A stretch of 64,000 nucleotides of DNA from Pseudomonas triclosanedens (lineage in GTDB: Bacteria > Pseudomonadota > Gammaproteobacteria > Pseudomonadales > Pseudomonadaceae). The stretch is from the NCBI RefSeq assembly GCF_026686735.1, contig NZ_CP113432.1, forward strand, positions 3,585,001 to 3,649,000, given 5' to 3'. Shown one piece after another: positions 18,390 through 26,247 of this stretch (positions are counted from its first letter, which is position 1; each line of letters starts with the position of its first letter). Made by a program: the position numbers and the translations under genes. The notes under the pieces are model-generated. The model did no database searches. It saw nothing but the letters and a program-made list of their open reading frames with translations, and was not told the DNA's origin.

Positions 18390-19283
18390 TCAGCCATCGT
18401 CCTTCGGTACAGGAAGGTTCACCGCTTTGCCTGCCAACTTCTTCCGCAGGTCGTTGAGTGTTTTTAGGCTTGCGACCGTCTCAGTGGGCCGCTGGGTTGC
18501 GATGCCTACCAGCAAGGCTTCGATGAGACCGAGCGTTGCCGTGTGCATGCTCAGCATGTCCGCACGTCCTCGTGCCACGGGGAGGACTTGATCGACCTGC
18601 TGCCGAAGTTTGGCGGCAAGTGTGTCCGTCAGAAGCAGCGACCCCAGCCTCTGCCGTTTGATTTCACTGAGCAGCAAGGCCAGTTCTTCATACACTCGTC
18701 CATAGGCAAGGATGACAACGAGATCCCCCTTGCGTAGCGTCCGAAGGTCATCAGCAAACAGAAGGCCGCTATTGGTCAGGCTCGCGGCATCCAATCCGAA
18801 TCGCTTGAGTTGCAGAACGAGATAGGTTGCTATGGCGCTTGATGGCCCCAAGCCGAAAACGAGGACTCGCTGGGCCTCGATCATGCTGCGAACGGCTTTC
18901 TCGAAATCCTCTGGCTTGATCGAGCGGCAAACACTTTCGAGAGACTGCCGGTGAATCTCCATCGTCACGTCGAAGGCCACTGCCGGACTGGAGCCAACTT
19001 CATCCAGCGTTCGCGCGAGCCGGTCGGCCGGCGAGATTGAATCACGCAATTCGCTGGCGAGTGCGCGCCGAAGATCGTCAAGACCGGCGAAGCCCAAGGC
19101 CCTGGCGGTACGCACGATCGTGGCATCACTGGTGTTTGCTTTCGCCGCCAGTGCGGCGGCAGATGCGATTAGAACCTGCTCGCGGTTCTCCTGAAAGAAC
19201 ACCGCGACGCGCCGCTCTGCCGGACTCATCCGCTCGATGCTGTTCGCAATTCGCTCATCAAAAGTTGACGGTGTTGGCGGCAC
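18390..19283 (-). CDS. MurR/RpiR-family transcriptional regulator (HexR-like)
   Basis: A protein of 297 residues from a GTG at 19283, preceded by AGGAG. The N-terminal HTH_6 domain (about residues 1-80, with MSPAERRVAVFF and ANTSDATIVRTARALG) is followed by a SIS sugar-phosphate-binding domain (about 130-260, with VLVFGLGPSSAIA and GDLVVILAYG). The family senses phosphorylated sugars or amino sugars. Four copies of a 15-bp motif close to the HexR site flank its own promoter and the phosphatase promoter, so it probably controls itself with uppP, the divergent COG4280 gene and the phosphatase. Confidence 0.88.
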   Translation of the reverse strand: MPPTPSTFDERIANSIERMSPAERRVAVFFQENREQVLIASAAALAAKANTSDATIVRTARALGFAGLDDLRRALASELRDSISPADRLARTLDEVGSSPAVAFDVTMEIHRQSLESVCRSIKPEDFEKAVRSMIEAQRVLVFGLGPSSAIATYLVLQLKRFGLDAASLTNSGLLFADDLRTLRKGDLVVILAYGRVYEELALLLSEIKRQRLGSLLLTDTLAAKLRQQVDQVLPVARGRADMLSMHTATLGLIEALLVGIATQRPTETVASLKTLNDLRKKLAGKAVNLPVPKDDG

Positions 19284-19306
19284 GTGTGGGTGCTCCTTGA
19301 CTTATG

Positions 19307-19353
19307 TTGTGAACACGACGAAAATTCTATCCTATAGGTAGCAAACACTACAA
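19307..19353. promoter_or_regulatory. Two operators in the divergent promoter region of the RpiR-type and COG4280 genes
   Basis: 19339-19353 (TAGCAAACACTACAA) matches the reverse complement of the palindrome at 15541-15555 in 13 of 15 positions. 19307-19321 (TTGTGAACACGACGA) matches it in 12 of 15. They lie between two divergent genes and could control both. Confidence 0.6.
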
Positions 19354-19368
19354 CCCAGTTGGACCCCA

Positions 19369-20124
19369 ATGAACTCTCTTGCCTGGAATATCGCTGCGCC
19401 TGCTATTGGAGCCGCCTTCCTTGCGTCGCTTGTCGAGGTTGTGGAAGCGTTCACGATCGTTCTAGCGGTCGGCATCTTGCGCGGGTGGAAACCGGCGGCA
19501 CTTGGCACCGCTGCGGCGCTCATTGTGCTCGCCTTGGTGATCGTGGTGCTAGGCCCATTGCTCAACCAAGTGCCGCTTCACTTCCTCCAATTCGTCATCG
19601 GGGTGTTGCTTCTCCTGTTTGGCATGGGATGGCTCCGCAAAGCGATTCTCCGAGCGGCAGGTGTTATTCCGTTACACGACGAGGCGGCCATCTTCGCGTC
19701 CGAATCTGCACAACTCGCTGACGCGGGTGCCCGCCAGCGCACGTCGCTCAACTGGATAGCGGGCATGACTGCGTTCAAAGCGGTATTGCTGGAGGGTTTG
19801 GAAGTCGTTTTCATCGTTATTGCCGTAGGTGCTGGTCGAGGACTGCTATGGCCCGCTGCCCTGGGCGCACTGGCAGCCTGCATCGTCGTCCTCACCATCG
19901 GAATCATTGTTCATAAGCCGCTGGCGCGGGTGCCGGAGAACACTTTGAAGTTCGGGGTTGGCGTCATGCTGTCGGCCTTTGGCGTGTTCTGGACGGGCGA
20001 AGGTCTCGGCGTCGAGTGGCCGGGCCAGGATTTGGCATTGGTGGTATTCGCAGGTGTGTTCCTGGCCGTCGGCCTTGCAACCGCATACCGCCTTCGGCGA
20101 GTGCGTATGGAGATGGCGCAATGA
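19369..20124 (+). CDS. COG4280-type membrane transporter-like protein
   Basis: A protein of 251 residues with six or seven membrane segments. Two similar halves each begin with an acidic helix, SLVEVVEAFTIVLAVG near the N-terminus and LLEGLEVVFIVIAVG at about 145-160. This repeat of an E-x-x-E-type helix resembles the duplicated core of UPF0016/TMEM165-like cation exchangers and the COG4280 family. The substrate is unknown. It is divergent from the RpiR-type gene with shared operators and overlaps the next small gene (ATGA). Confidence 0.6.
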   Translation: MNSLAWNIAAPAIGAAFLASLVEVVEAFTIVLAVGILRGWKPAALGTAAALIVLALVIVVLGPLLNQVPLHFLQFVIGVLLLLFGMGWLRKAILRAAGVIPLHDEAAIFASESAQLADAGARQRTSLNWIAGMTAFKAVLLEGLEVVFIVIAVGAGRGLLWPAALGALAACIVVLTIGIIVHKPLARVPENTLKFGVGVMLSAFGVFWTGEGLGVEWPGQDLALVVFAGVFLAVGLATAYRLRRVRMEMAQ

Positions 20125-20339
20125 GTATTCTTCGTGATGTTGCCAAGGAACTACTCGGAATGTTCCTCGCGGACGCGCGACTCACTACGGCAACGCTAGT
20201 GCTTGTCGCACTCGTGTCTGCTCTTGTCCTCGCCGTAAAAATTGAGCCGCTTTGGGGAGGATTTCTGCTCTTCTTGGGCTGTCTAGCAATCCTTGTCAGT
20301 GCAGCCTCTCGCGAGGCAAAACAACGCGGTTTTCGATGA
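20121..20339 (+). CDS. Small membrane protein (72 residues)
   Basis: This small gene overlaps the preceding stop by ATGA. Two hydrophobic segments (LTTATLVLVALVSALVLAV and WGGFLLFLGCLAILVSAAS) end in a basic tail (REAKQRGFR). No family is recognised. The tight coupling suggests it works with the COG4280-type protein. Confidence 0.6.
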   Translation: MSILRDVAKELLGMFLADARLTTATLVLVALVSALVLAVKIEPLWGGFLLFLGCLAILVSAASREAKQRGFR

Positions 20340-20405
20340 CTCCCGCAGACGAAAATTAGTCAACGCTTGATCTATCAGATAGGCGCGATTGCTATACTGT
20401 ATGCG

Positions 20406-20503
20406 TGGAGATGGCATACCTCCACCCCAGAAGTAGAGCTGGGAAAACCGCACTTTCAAAGTGCTGATGATGCCTACAGGTCCTGATCGAGGACGCTGTG
20501 GGC
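20406..20503 (+). promoter_or_regulatory. Fluoride riboswitch 1 (crcB motif) with alternative hairpin
   Basis: The aptamer is 20406-20479. GGAG/CTCC closes the first stem around ATGGCATAC, the second stem is GCACTT/AAGTGC, and the conserved tail is TGATGATGCCTAC. The pseudoknot partner GGCAT pairs with ATGCC, whereas the copies at 25.8 and 31.7 kb use GGCGT and GGTGT with ACGCC. An extra hairpin (CCCAG/CTGGG, 20426-20443) is inserted between the stems. The alternative pairing GCCTACAG (20472-20479) with CTGTGGGC (20496-20503) would undo the aptamer. A TATACT -10 box lies just upstream. It precedes the MutS-like operon. Confidence 0.82.
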
Positions 20504-20781
20504 TGTCGTCCACCGCGCTCGCCGATCTGTTTGTACCCCACTCCCAGGTCGCGTAGATGCGTATAGAAGAATTTCTCTCCGCACATCGAACCGGAGCCCA
20601 ACCCTCCGGTGTTTGGCTTGTGCGCGCTGGTGCGAGGATGCACTCGGTCAGGCCAGCGTGGTCGCTATACGTGATCAAGTCTTGGTTTCGCGCCATGACC
20701 GGCTGGAGACAGAATAAATCCGACTCCCACCCCTGCAGCGCCATGCGGCGCGTCAACATGCCATGGGAATAGAAAGCAGCT
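20504..20781 (+). other. Long leader between riboswitch 1 and the MutS-like gene
   Basis: About 280 bases without a convincing gene. An open frame of 71 codons runs from ATG 20557 to 20772 and ends 9 bp before the MutS-like start. It lacks a clear ribosome site and any recognisable motif, so a small leader peptide is possible but unproven. No U-rich terminator is seen. Confidence 0.4.
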
Positions 20782-22374
20782 ATGGAAACTCCACTCGCTG
20801 ATACTCACCCCAAGAGCGTCCAGGCCAATCAGAGCCAAGCACGAGAGATTGCGTTCCAGAGCATCCTGGGCGAAGGCCCAAGCATCCACATTGCGCAGCA
20901 ACCCGAGTGTTTTCACGACCTCGGGCTGGATCAGGTGGTGCAAGCCGTCGTGGCGCCCTGGAAGGAGTATGACCTCGCAGGGTTCTTCCATGCCAATCTC
21001 ATGTCGGAGGATGCGATCGTCTTCCGGCAGGAAGTGATGCGCGACCTTGAACAACCGGACATCATGGCTGCCGTGCGCGGGTTCACCGAGCGGTTGCGCG
21101 TGATGCGCCAGCAATTGCCGCTGGCGACCAAGGCCTACGACCAGCACGAACGCAACCGCTGGCATCTGAATGCGGTGCAACGCTATGGAGAGGCCATCGT
21201 TGAACTCGATCGAGCACTGGCTCCGCTGGCACTCAATTCCCGAGGCTTGCAGCGCTGGCGCGAGTTCGTGCGGGCGTATGTCGAGTCCGCGCCCTTCAAG
21301 CGCCTCATGGAGCAGGCAGCGCAGTTGGTGCGGGACTTGGCGAGCATCACTTATGCGGTGACGATCTACGGCCCCAACGTCTCGGTTCGCAACTGTGCGG
21401 ATGAGCCGGACTACACCGTGGAGATCGAGCGCACCTTCGCCAAATTCCGCCGCGGCGCAGTGAAGGACTACCGTATCCAACTCCCGGTCAAGGAGGGCCT
21501 CAACCACATCGAGGCGCAGGTACTCGACTGCGTCGCGCAACTGAACCCGCAGGTGTTCGGCGCGCTATCGGCGTTCCGGGCCGAGCATGATGTATTCATG
21601 GAGCCCCTGGTCGAGCGCTTTGACCGCGAGATCCACTTCTACATCGGCTGGCTGGACTTCATCTCCCCGTTCCGCAAAGCAGGCATGGCGTTCTGCCATC
21701 CCTCCGTGTCGAATGCCACGAAGGACATCCAGGTCTATGGCGCATTCGACCTGGCGCTAGGGCTGCGCCTGTTGAACCAGGAAAAAGCGATCGTCTGCAA
21801 CGGCTTCGAGTTGCATGGCGCCGAGCGGATGATCGTCGTCACCGGCCCGAACCAGGGCGGCAAGACGACATTCGCGCGCATGTTCGGCCAGTTGCACTGG
21901 CTGGCAAGCCTCGGCTGCCCGGTGCCGGCCACCGGGCCGGCCCGGTTCTTCCTGTTCGATCGTCTGTTCTCGCACTTCGAGCGCGAAGAGGACATCCGTA
22001 ACCTGCGCGGCAAGCTGCACGACGACCTGGTGCGCATGCATCGCATTCTGGAGCAGGCAACACAGAACTCCGTCGTGGTGATCAACGAGATTTTCTCCTC
22101 CACGACCTTGCAAGACGCACTGTTCCTCGGCCGTGAAATGCTGGAACGCCTGTCCCGGCTCGACGCCATCGCCGTATGCGTCACGTTCCTGGATGAGCTG
22201 ACACGGTTTTCCCCCAAGGTGGTCAGCATGGTGGCGGCGCTCGATCCAACGGACCCGGCGGCGCGCAGCTTCAAGCTTGAGCGGCGGGCGGCCGATGGCC
22301 TGGCGCATGCGCTGGCGATTGCCGAGAAATACCACGTCACCGGCACCTGGTTGAAGGAGCGGATCGCGCCATGA
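20782..22374 (+). CDS. MutS-like ABC ATPase A, fluoride-riboswitch associated
   Basis: A protein of 530 residues with the C-terminal MutS-type ATPase. Walker A is GPNQGGKT (355-362), Walker B is in SVVVINEIF, and the following S-T-T-L-Q-D-A matches the MutS signature. The N-terminal part is helical, lever/clamp-like. The mismatch-recognition domain of true MutS (with its F-x-E) is absent and the length is about 60% of MutS. It lies downstream of riboswitch 1 and overlaps the second MutS-like gene by ATGA. MutS-like genes have been noted among genes under fluoride riboswitches; their role is not known. Confidence 0.8.
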   Translation: METPLADTHPKSVQANQSQAREIAFQSILGEGPSIHIAQQPECFHDLGLDQVVQAVVAPWKEYDLAGFFHANLMSEDAIVFRQEVMRDLEQPDIMAAVRGFTERLRVMRQQLPLATKAYDQHERNRWHLNAVQRYGEAIVELDRALAPLALNSRGLQRWREFVRAYVESAPFKRLMEQAAQLVRDLASITYAVTIYGPNVSVRNCADEPDYTVEIERTFAKFRRGAVKDYRIQLPVKEGLNHIEAQVLDCVAQLNPQVFGALSAFRAEHDVFMEPLVERFDREIHFYIGWLDFISPFRKAGMAFCHPSVSNATKDIQVYGAFDLALGLRLLNQEKAIVCNGFELHGAERMIVVTGPNQGGKTTFARMFGQLHWLASLGCPVPATGPARFFLFDRLFSHFEREEDIRNLRGKLHDDLVRMHRILEQATQNSVVVINEIFSSTTLQDALFLGREMLERLSRLDAIAVCVTFLDELTRFSPKVVSMVAALDPTDPAARSFKLERRAADGLAHALAIAEKYHVTGTWLKERIAP

Positions 22375-23951
22375 AAGCCTTGCTGATGCACCCTGACCGG
22401 GACTTCGACGGCGAGCAGCCCGTTCCCGCGCATGCCCAGACCCTGGCCCAGGACCTCGAACTGTCCACGCTCTGGGACGCGATGGCGGGAGGAGACGCCT
22501 TCCTGCGCGACGTGGCGCGCAAGGCCATCTTGCTATCAACCAACAACGACGCTGAGACCGTGCAGCATCGGCAGCAGGTGCTGGCGGATGCCATAGCGCA
22601 TCCGCAGGAAGTGCGCGAACTCTACGCCCTTGCGGTTGAGGCGATCGAGGGTCGCAAGAAATACTGGTTCGGCGTGTTCATGAATTACCCCAGTGGCGTC
22701 TTGCGCAGCGCCATCGGGCTGATGCAGTTTTTTACCGAGATGCTGCAAAAGCTGCGCGTATTTGCCGAACACAAAGGGAGAGACTTCAGCTCGCCGGGGT
22801 TCAGCGCGCTCTTCGAGATGCTGCGCACGGAGTTCGATGACAGCTACCTGGCCACGGTGCGCCAGCATCTGAAGACCCTGAAATTCGATGGCGGCGTGCT
22901 GATCAGCGCCTCGCTTGGGCACGGTGGAGAAGGCGTGGGCCATGTACTGCGATTGCCCCCGGAGAAGCCGTCCCTGTGGGAGCGGCTGTTGCACCGGGGA
23001 CCTGCGCAGTACGGCTTTCGGCTGCACGAGCGCGACGAGGCGGGCGCGCGGATGCTCGGCGAAATCGAGGATTGCGGTGTCAACCTCGTGGCCAATGCGC
23101 TGGGGCAGTCTTGCGACCATGTCCTGGGGTTCTTCCAGATGTTGCGCACGGAGCTGGCGTTCTATGTGGCCTGCCTCAATCTGCACGAGCAGTTAGGCCA
23201 AGCCCAGGCGCCCTGGTGCATGCCTGCAATGGCGGATACAGGCGCGCTGCAATTGGCTTGCAACGATTTGAGGGACGCATGCCTGGCGCTCAAAATGGGG
23301 TCCGGCGTCGTGGGCAACACGGTGCAGGCCCAGGGCAAAGGGTTGATCGTCATCACGGGGGCCAACCAGGGCGGCAAGTCCAGTTTCCTGCGCGCTTGCG
23401 GCGTGGCGCAACTGATGATGCAGACCGGCATGTTTGTCTGCGCCCAAGCCTACGCGGGCGAACGCTGCAACGGCGTTTTCACGCACTACAAGCGCGAGGA
23501 GGATGCCTCGTTCAAGAGCGGAAAGCTCGATGAAGAGCTGTCCAGGTTGAACGATATTGCCGACGCCATCCAACCAGGATGCCTGTTCCTGTCCAACGAA
23601 TCCTTTGCTTCGACCAACGAGCGGGAAGGCTCCGAAATCGCCTGGCAGACGGTGGAAGCGTTGCGCGATCGGCGGATCAGGGTGATGGCCGTCACGCACC
23701 TGTTCGACTTCGCGCACCGGCTCGCGGCGGACAACCGGGCCGATGCCTTGTTCCTGCGTGCGCAGCGGCGCGAGGACGGCTCCCGATCGTTCAAGCTGGA
23801 AGTGGGGGAGCCCTTGTCCACTAGCTTCGGCGAAGATCTATATGCACAGGTGTTTGGTGCCAATGCAGACCAGGCGAACGTGAAAGAAAAGCCCACAGGC
23901 GCAAGCGTAGCGCACGATGACAAAAGGCCGGTAACCGGAGCGCAGACGTGA
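22371..23951 (+). CDS. MutS-like ABC ATPase B, partner of the preceding gene
   Basis: A protein of 526 residues. Walker A is GANQGGKS (330-337), and the Walker B/signature region is CLFLSNESFASTNEREG, where the usual D-E pair of MutS is replaced by N-E. It also lacks a mismatch-recognition domain. The start overlaps the stop of the first MutS-like gene, and similar size and layout suggest a heterodimer. The C-terminal about 25 residues are polar and probably disordered. A function in DNA repair is doubtful; no experimental role is known to me. Confidence 0.8.
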   Translation: MKALLMHPDRDFDGEQPVPAHAQTLAQDLELSTLWDAMAGGDAFLRDVARKAILLSTNNDAETVQHRQQVLADAIAHPQEVRELYALAVEAIEGRKKYWFGVFMNYPSGVLRSAIGLMQFFTEMLQKLRVFAEHKGRDFSSPGFSALFEMLRTEFDDSYLATVRQHLKTLKFDGGVLISASLGHGGEGVGHVLRLPPEKPSLWERLLHRGPAQYGFRLHERDEAGARMLGEIEDCGVNLVANALGQSCDHVLGFFQMLRTELAFYVACLNLHEQLGQAQAPWCMPAMADTGALQLACNDLRDACLALKMGSGVVGNTVQAQGKGLIVITGANQGGKSSFLRACGVAQLMMQTGMFVCAQAYAGERCNGVFTHYKREEDASFKSGKLDEELSRLNDIADAIQPGCLFLSNESFASTNEREGSEIAWQTVEALRDRRIRVMAVTHLFDFAHRLAADNRADALFLRAQRREDGSRSFKLEVGEPLSTSFGEDLYAQVFGANADQANVKEKPTGASVAHDDKRPVTGAQT

Positions 23952-23995
23952 TATCGATCGATGCAAAACATCAAAGCTCTCCGGGAGGATATGTC

Positions 23996-24874
23996 ATGCC
24001 CTTGGATTCACCATCGGCCTTTAATCTCGTACCGTCCATCGAGACACGCTTGAAATCCGCCGTCCACCTTGCGCGCAACTATATTCTGGAGCGGGCATCG
24101 CCAGGCGGCGGGTTTTGTTTCTACCGTGGCTATCACCTAGAGGAGCCGAATCTCTCCGATACCTGGCACAGTACGCGCGCGTGGACGCTGCTGACCAATG
24201 CACTGCTACCGGAGCGAGCAAAGCATATCGATTTCGTCCTTTCTCAAGGCATCGGATCGCAGCCTTTCGCGCTGTACCACAGGGTGCGCAGCTTGCAAGA
24301 GCTGCAAGCGGAGGACCCCGATGCTCCACGGGTACGCGAAGCCGTGGCGTCTTTACCACTGACGCTGCCACACGCGAGTGCTCCAACACTTCAAGCATCG
24401 CTGCATGCCTTGTTCTACAGCCTTTGGCTGAGGCAGCACTTTGGTCTTCCGATGGCCGGAGGGCATTCTTTGGGGCAGGAGTTGCAAGCTATGGAGAACG
24501 TCGAGGGCGGCTTTGGTCGCCCTTCCAACCTGCACGACACGGTCGAGGCGCTACGGGTGCTGGAAGTGTGCGGCTGCGGCGTGGAAGAGAAAACAGCGAA
24601 CTTTGTAAGGCGCGTAGCGGTTGCCGGGTTTGGCTTCCGGCTAACGGAAACCTCCCTTTCGCCGTGCTTGGAAACCACATGCGCAGGAATAGCCTGCAGC
24701 ATCAGCCTCGGTATTCCCATTGACTATGCACTCGACGCTATTGACTTCATCCTGGCGTGCCAGACTGGGCATGGAGGGTTTGCATTCCGCCCCGGCGGCC
24801 TACCTGATTTGGCGTGGACGCATCTAGCATTGGAAACGATCTACGACTGGTTAAACGCCCAAGCCGCTCCATGA
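23996..24874 (+). CDS. Prenyltransferase/squalene-cyclase-repeat protein
   Basis: A protein of 292 residues. The ATG at 23996 has GGGAGGA six bases upstream; the frame also opens at 23948. It carries repeats of the alpha-alpha barrel found in protein prenyltransferase beta subunits and terpene cyclases: GGGFCFYRG...LSDTWHSTRAW, VEGGFGRPSNLHDTVEALRVLE and CQTGHGGFAFRPG...LAWTHLALETI. The D and C residues that bind zinc in prenyltransferases cannot be assigned with confidence, and no DxDD cyclase motif is seen. It is the third gene of the riboswitch 1 operon. The function is unknown. Confidence 0.65.
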   Translation: MPLDSPSAFNLVPSIETRLKSAVHLARNYILERASPGGGFCFYRGYHLEEPNLSDTWHSTRAWTLLTNALLPERAKHIDFVLSQGIGSQPFALYHRVRSLQELQAEDPDAPRVREAVASLPLTLPHASAPTLQASLHALFYSLWLRQHFGLPMAGGHSLGQELQAMENVEGGFGRPSNLHDTVEALRVLEVCGCGVEEKTANFVRRVAVAGFGFRLTETSLSPCLETTCAGIACSISLGIPIDYALDAIDFILACQTGHGGFAFRPGGLPDLAWTHLALETIYDWLNAQAAP

Positions 24875-24878
24875 TGAC

Positions 24879-25757
24879 ATGACCATGCATTCTCATTCAC
24901 CTGTTTCAGGCTCTAGCTCTATAAAGAATGGCTGGCGCCAACGTGGATTCAATCTGCTTTACCACCACAATACGCCAACAGCGCGAACGATTGATTTGAG
25001 CTTGGTCTGCCTCATAATCATCAGCGTGGTCGTGGTCATCTTGGATAGCGTGCAGAGCATCCATCGCACCTGGGCAGTAAGCTTTCGCCTTATCGAATGG
25101 GGCATTACGATAGCCTTCACGATTGAATATCTAATGCGCTTGGCCGTAGCCCCTAAACCCTGGCGCTATGCCTTCAGTTTCTGGGGAATTATCGATATCG
25201 CTGCGGTTCTTCCGACCTATTTATCCTTGTTCATCCCGGGTGCGCAAAGCCTGCTGGTGGTAAGGGCGTTACGCGTACCCCGCGTACTGCGCATCCTCAA
25301 GATGACGCGCTATGTCGATGAAAGCGGTGTCTTGCTACAGGCGCTCATGCGTAGCCGCCGCAAGATCGCGCTATTCCTGTTCATGGTGCTCACCTTTGCC
25401 ATTGTCGCCGGCACGCTGTTGTATGTAGTGGAGGGGCCTAAGTATGGCTTCATAAATATCCCCACCAGTATGTACTGGGCGGTGGCTACGATGGCTACAG
25501 TTGGCTTTGGCGACATCGTGCCGCACACGATGCTTGGACGGCTTGTCACTTCAGCGTTGATACTGATTGGCTACAGCATCATCGCCATCCCGACGGGGGT
25601 ATATACCGCTGAACTTACTCGTGGGATGCACCAAACCGACACCAAACATAGCGTCCCCGATAGCCGCATCTGCCAAAGCTGCGGACACATCGGCCACCCA
25701 TTAGACGCGCGCTACTGTAGTCAATGCGGCCACAAACTGGGCGAGACAGGCAACTAG
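24879..25757 (+). CDS. Voltage-gated-type K+ channel with C-terminal zinc ribbon
   Basis: A protein of 292 residues with six membrane segments. S4 has spaced arginines (RALRVPRVLRILKMTR), and the pore loop holds the K+ filter TVGFGD. The C-terminus has a zinc-ribbon-like pair C-x2-C...C-x2-C (CQSCG, CSQCG). Start ATG 24879 is taken; ATG 24885 is an alternative. It is the last gene of the riboswitch 1 operon. K+ flux could balance charge during fluoride export, but this is inferred. Confidence 0.85.
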   Translation: MTMHSHSPVSGSSSIKNGWRQRGFNLLYHHNTPTARTIDLSLVCLIIISVVVVILDSVQSIHRTWAVSFRLIEWGITIAFTIEYLMRLAVAPKPWRYAFSFWGIIDIAAVLPTYLSLFIPGAQSLLVVRALRVPRVLRILKMTRYVDESGVLLQALMRSRRKIALFLFMVLTFAIVAGTLLYVVEGPKYGFINIPTSMYWAVATMATVGFGDIVPHTMLGRLVTSALILIGYSIIAIPTGVYTAELTRGMHQTDTKHSVPDSRICQSCGHIGHPLDARYCSQCGHKLGETGN

Positions 25758-25790
25758 AAACCGCGCCGTAGTTCAGGTATAGTCCTCATA

Positions 25791-25878
25791 GGAGATGGCG
25801 TTCCTCCTCATAACCGCCACGCGTTCGCGTGGCTGATGACGCCTACAGACTTCTGACTACCGTCAGAGCTGTAGGCGT
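25791..25878 (+). promoter_or_regulatory. Fluoride riboswitch 2 (crcB motif) with alternative hairpin
   Basis: The aptamer is 25791-25848: GGAGATGGCGTTCCTCC, AACC linker, stem GCCACG/CGTGGC, then TGATGACGCCTACAG, close to the published consensus. GGCGT pairs with ACGCC in the pseudoknot. ACGCCTACAG (25839-25848) can instead pair perfectly, over 10 bp, with CTGTAGGCGT (25869-25878), enclosing a small TCTGAC/GTCAGA hairpin. A -10 box TATAGT lies 8 bp upstream of the aptamer. It heads the CrcB operon. Confidence 0.92.
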
Positions 25879-26247
25879 TCGCGCTCACATCCTCTGCCGT
25901 TGGTCAGCCCGATTGTTTCGAGCCTTACGACCAATGCACAGACTACCTTCTCTCGCACAGTTCGAGCATCAACCCCCTCTCGGCGGATTGCTCGCATGCC
26001 TGCGTGCCGCAGCACTATGCGCTAGCCGCGTGCCCATCCCTGATCGCTCAGGGTCTAAGCCAACTTCTATCTCCTTTATGCGCCCATGCAGCCGCTCAAC
26101 CAAGCGGGCCGGGTCGTCCACGCCAAGCGCTCGGTGTATCTGCCATCCCCGCTTATACCCATCGCTGAACGAGCATTATTCATCCTCATGGCTCAGTGCA
26201 GCTCTGGGTACGGATGAGTTGTCTCCCGCATCGAAGGAAACCGCTTA
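25879..26247 (+). other. Leader of the crcB operon, no convincing gene
   Basis: About 370 bases. The start (25900-25934) repeats the hairpin of the eriC leader: TTGGTC/GACCAA around a 23-base stretch that begins in both leaders with AGCCCGATTGTTTCGAGC. At the place of the eriC start there is an ATG (25934) opening a 104-codon frame that ends in TAATG at the next gene. The predicted peptide is rich in S, R and P and has no known motif. It may be a degraded gene. Confidence 0.5.

Noticed and set aside
20557..20772. 71-codon frame after riboswitch 1
   Set aside because: No ribosome site, no motif and no coupling to the next start; kept only as part of the leader description.
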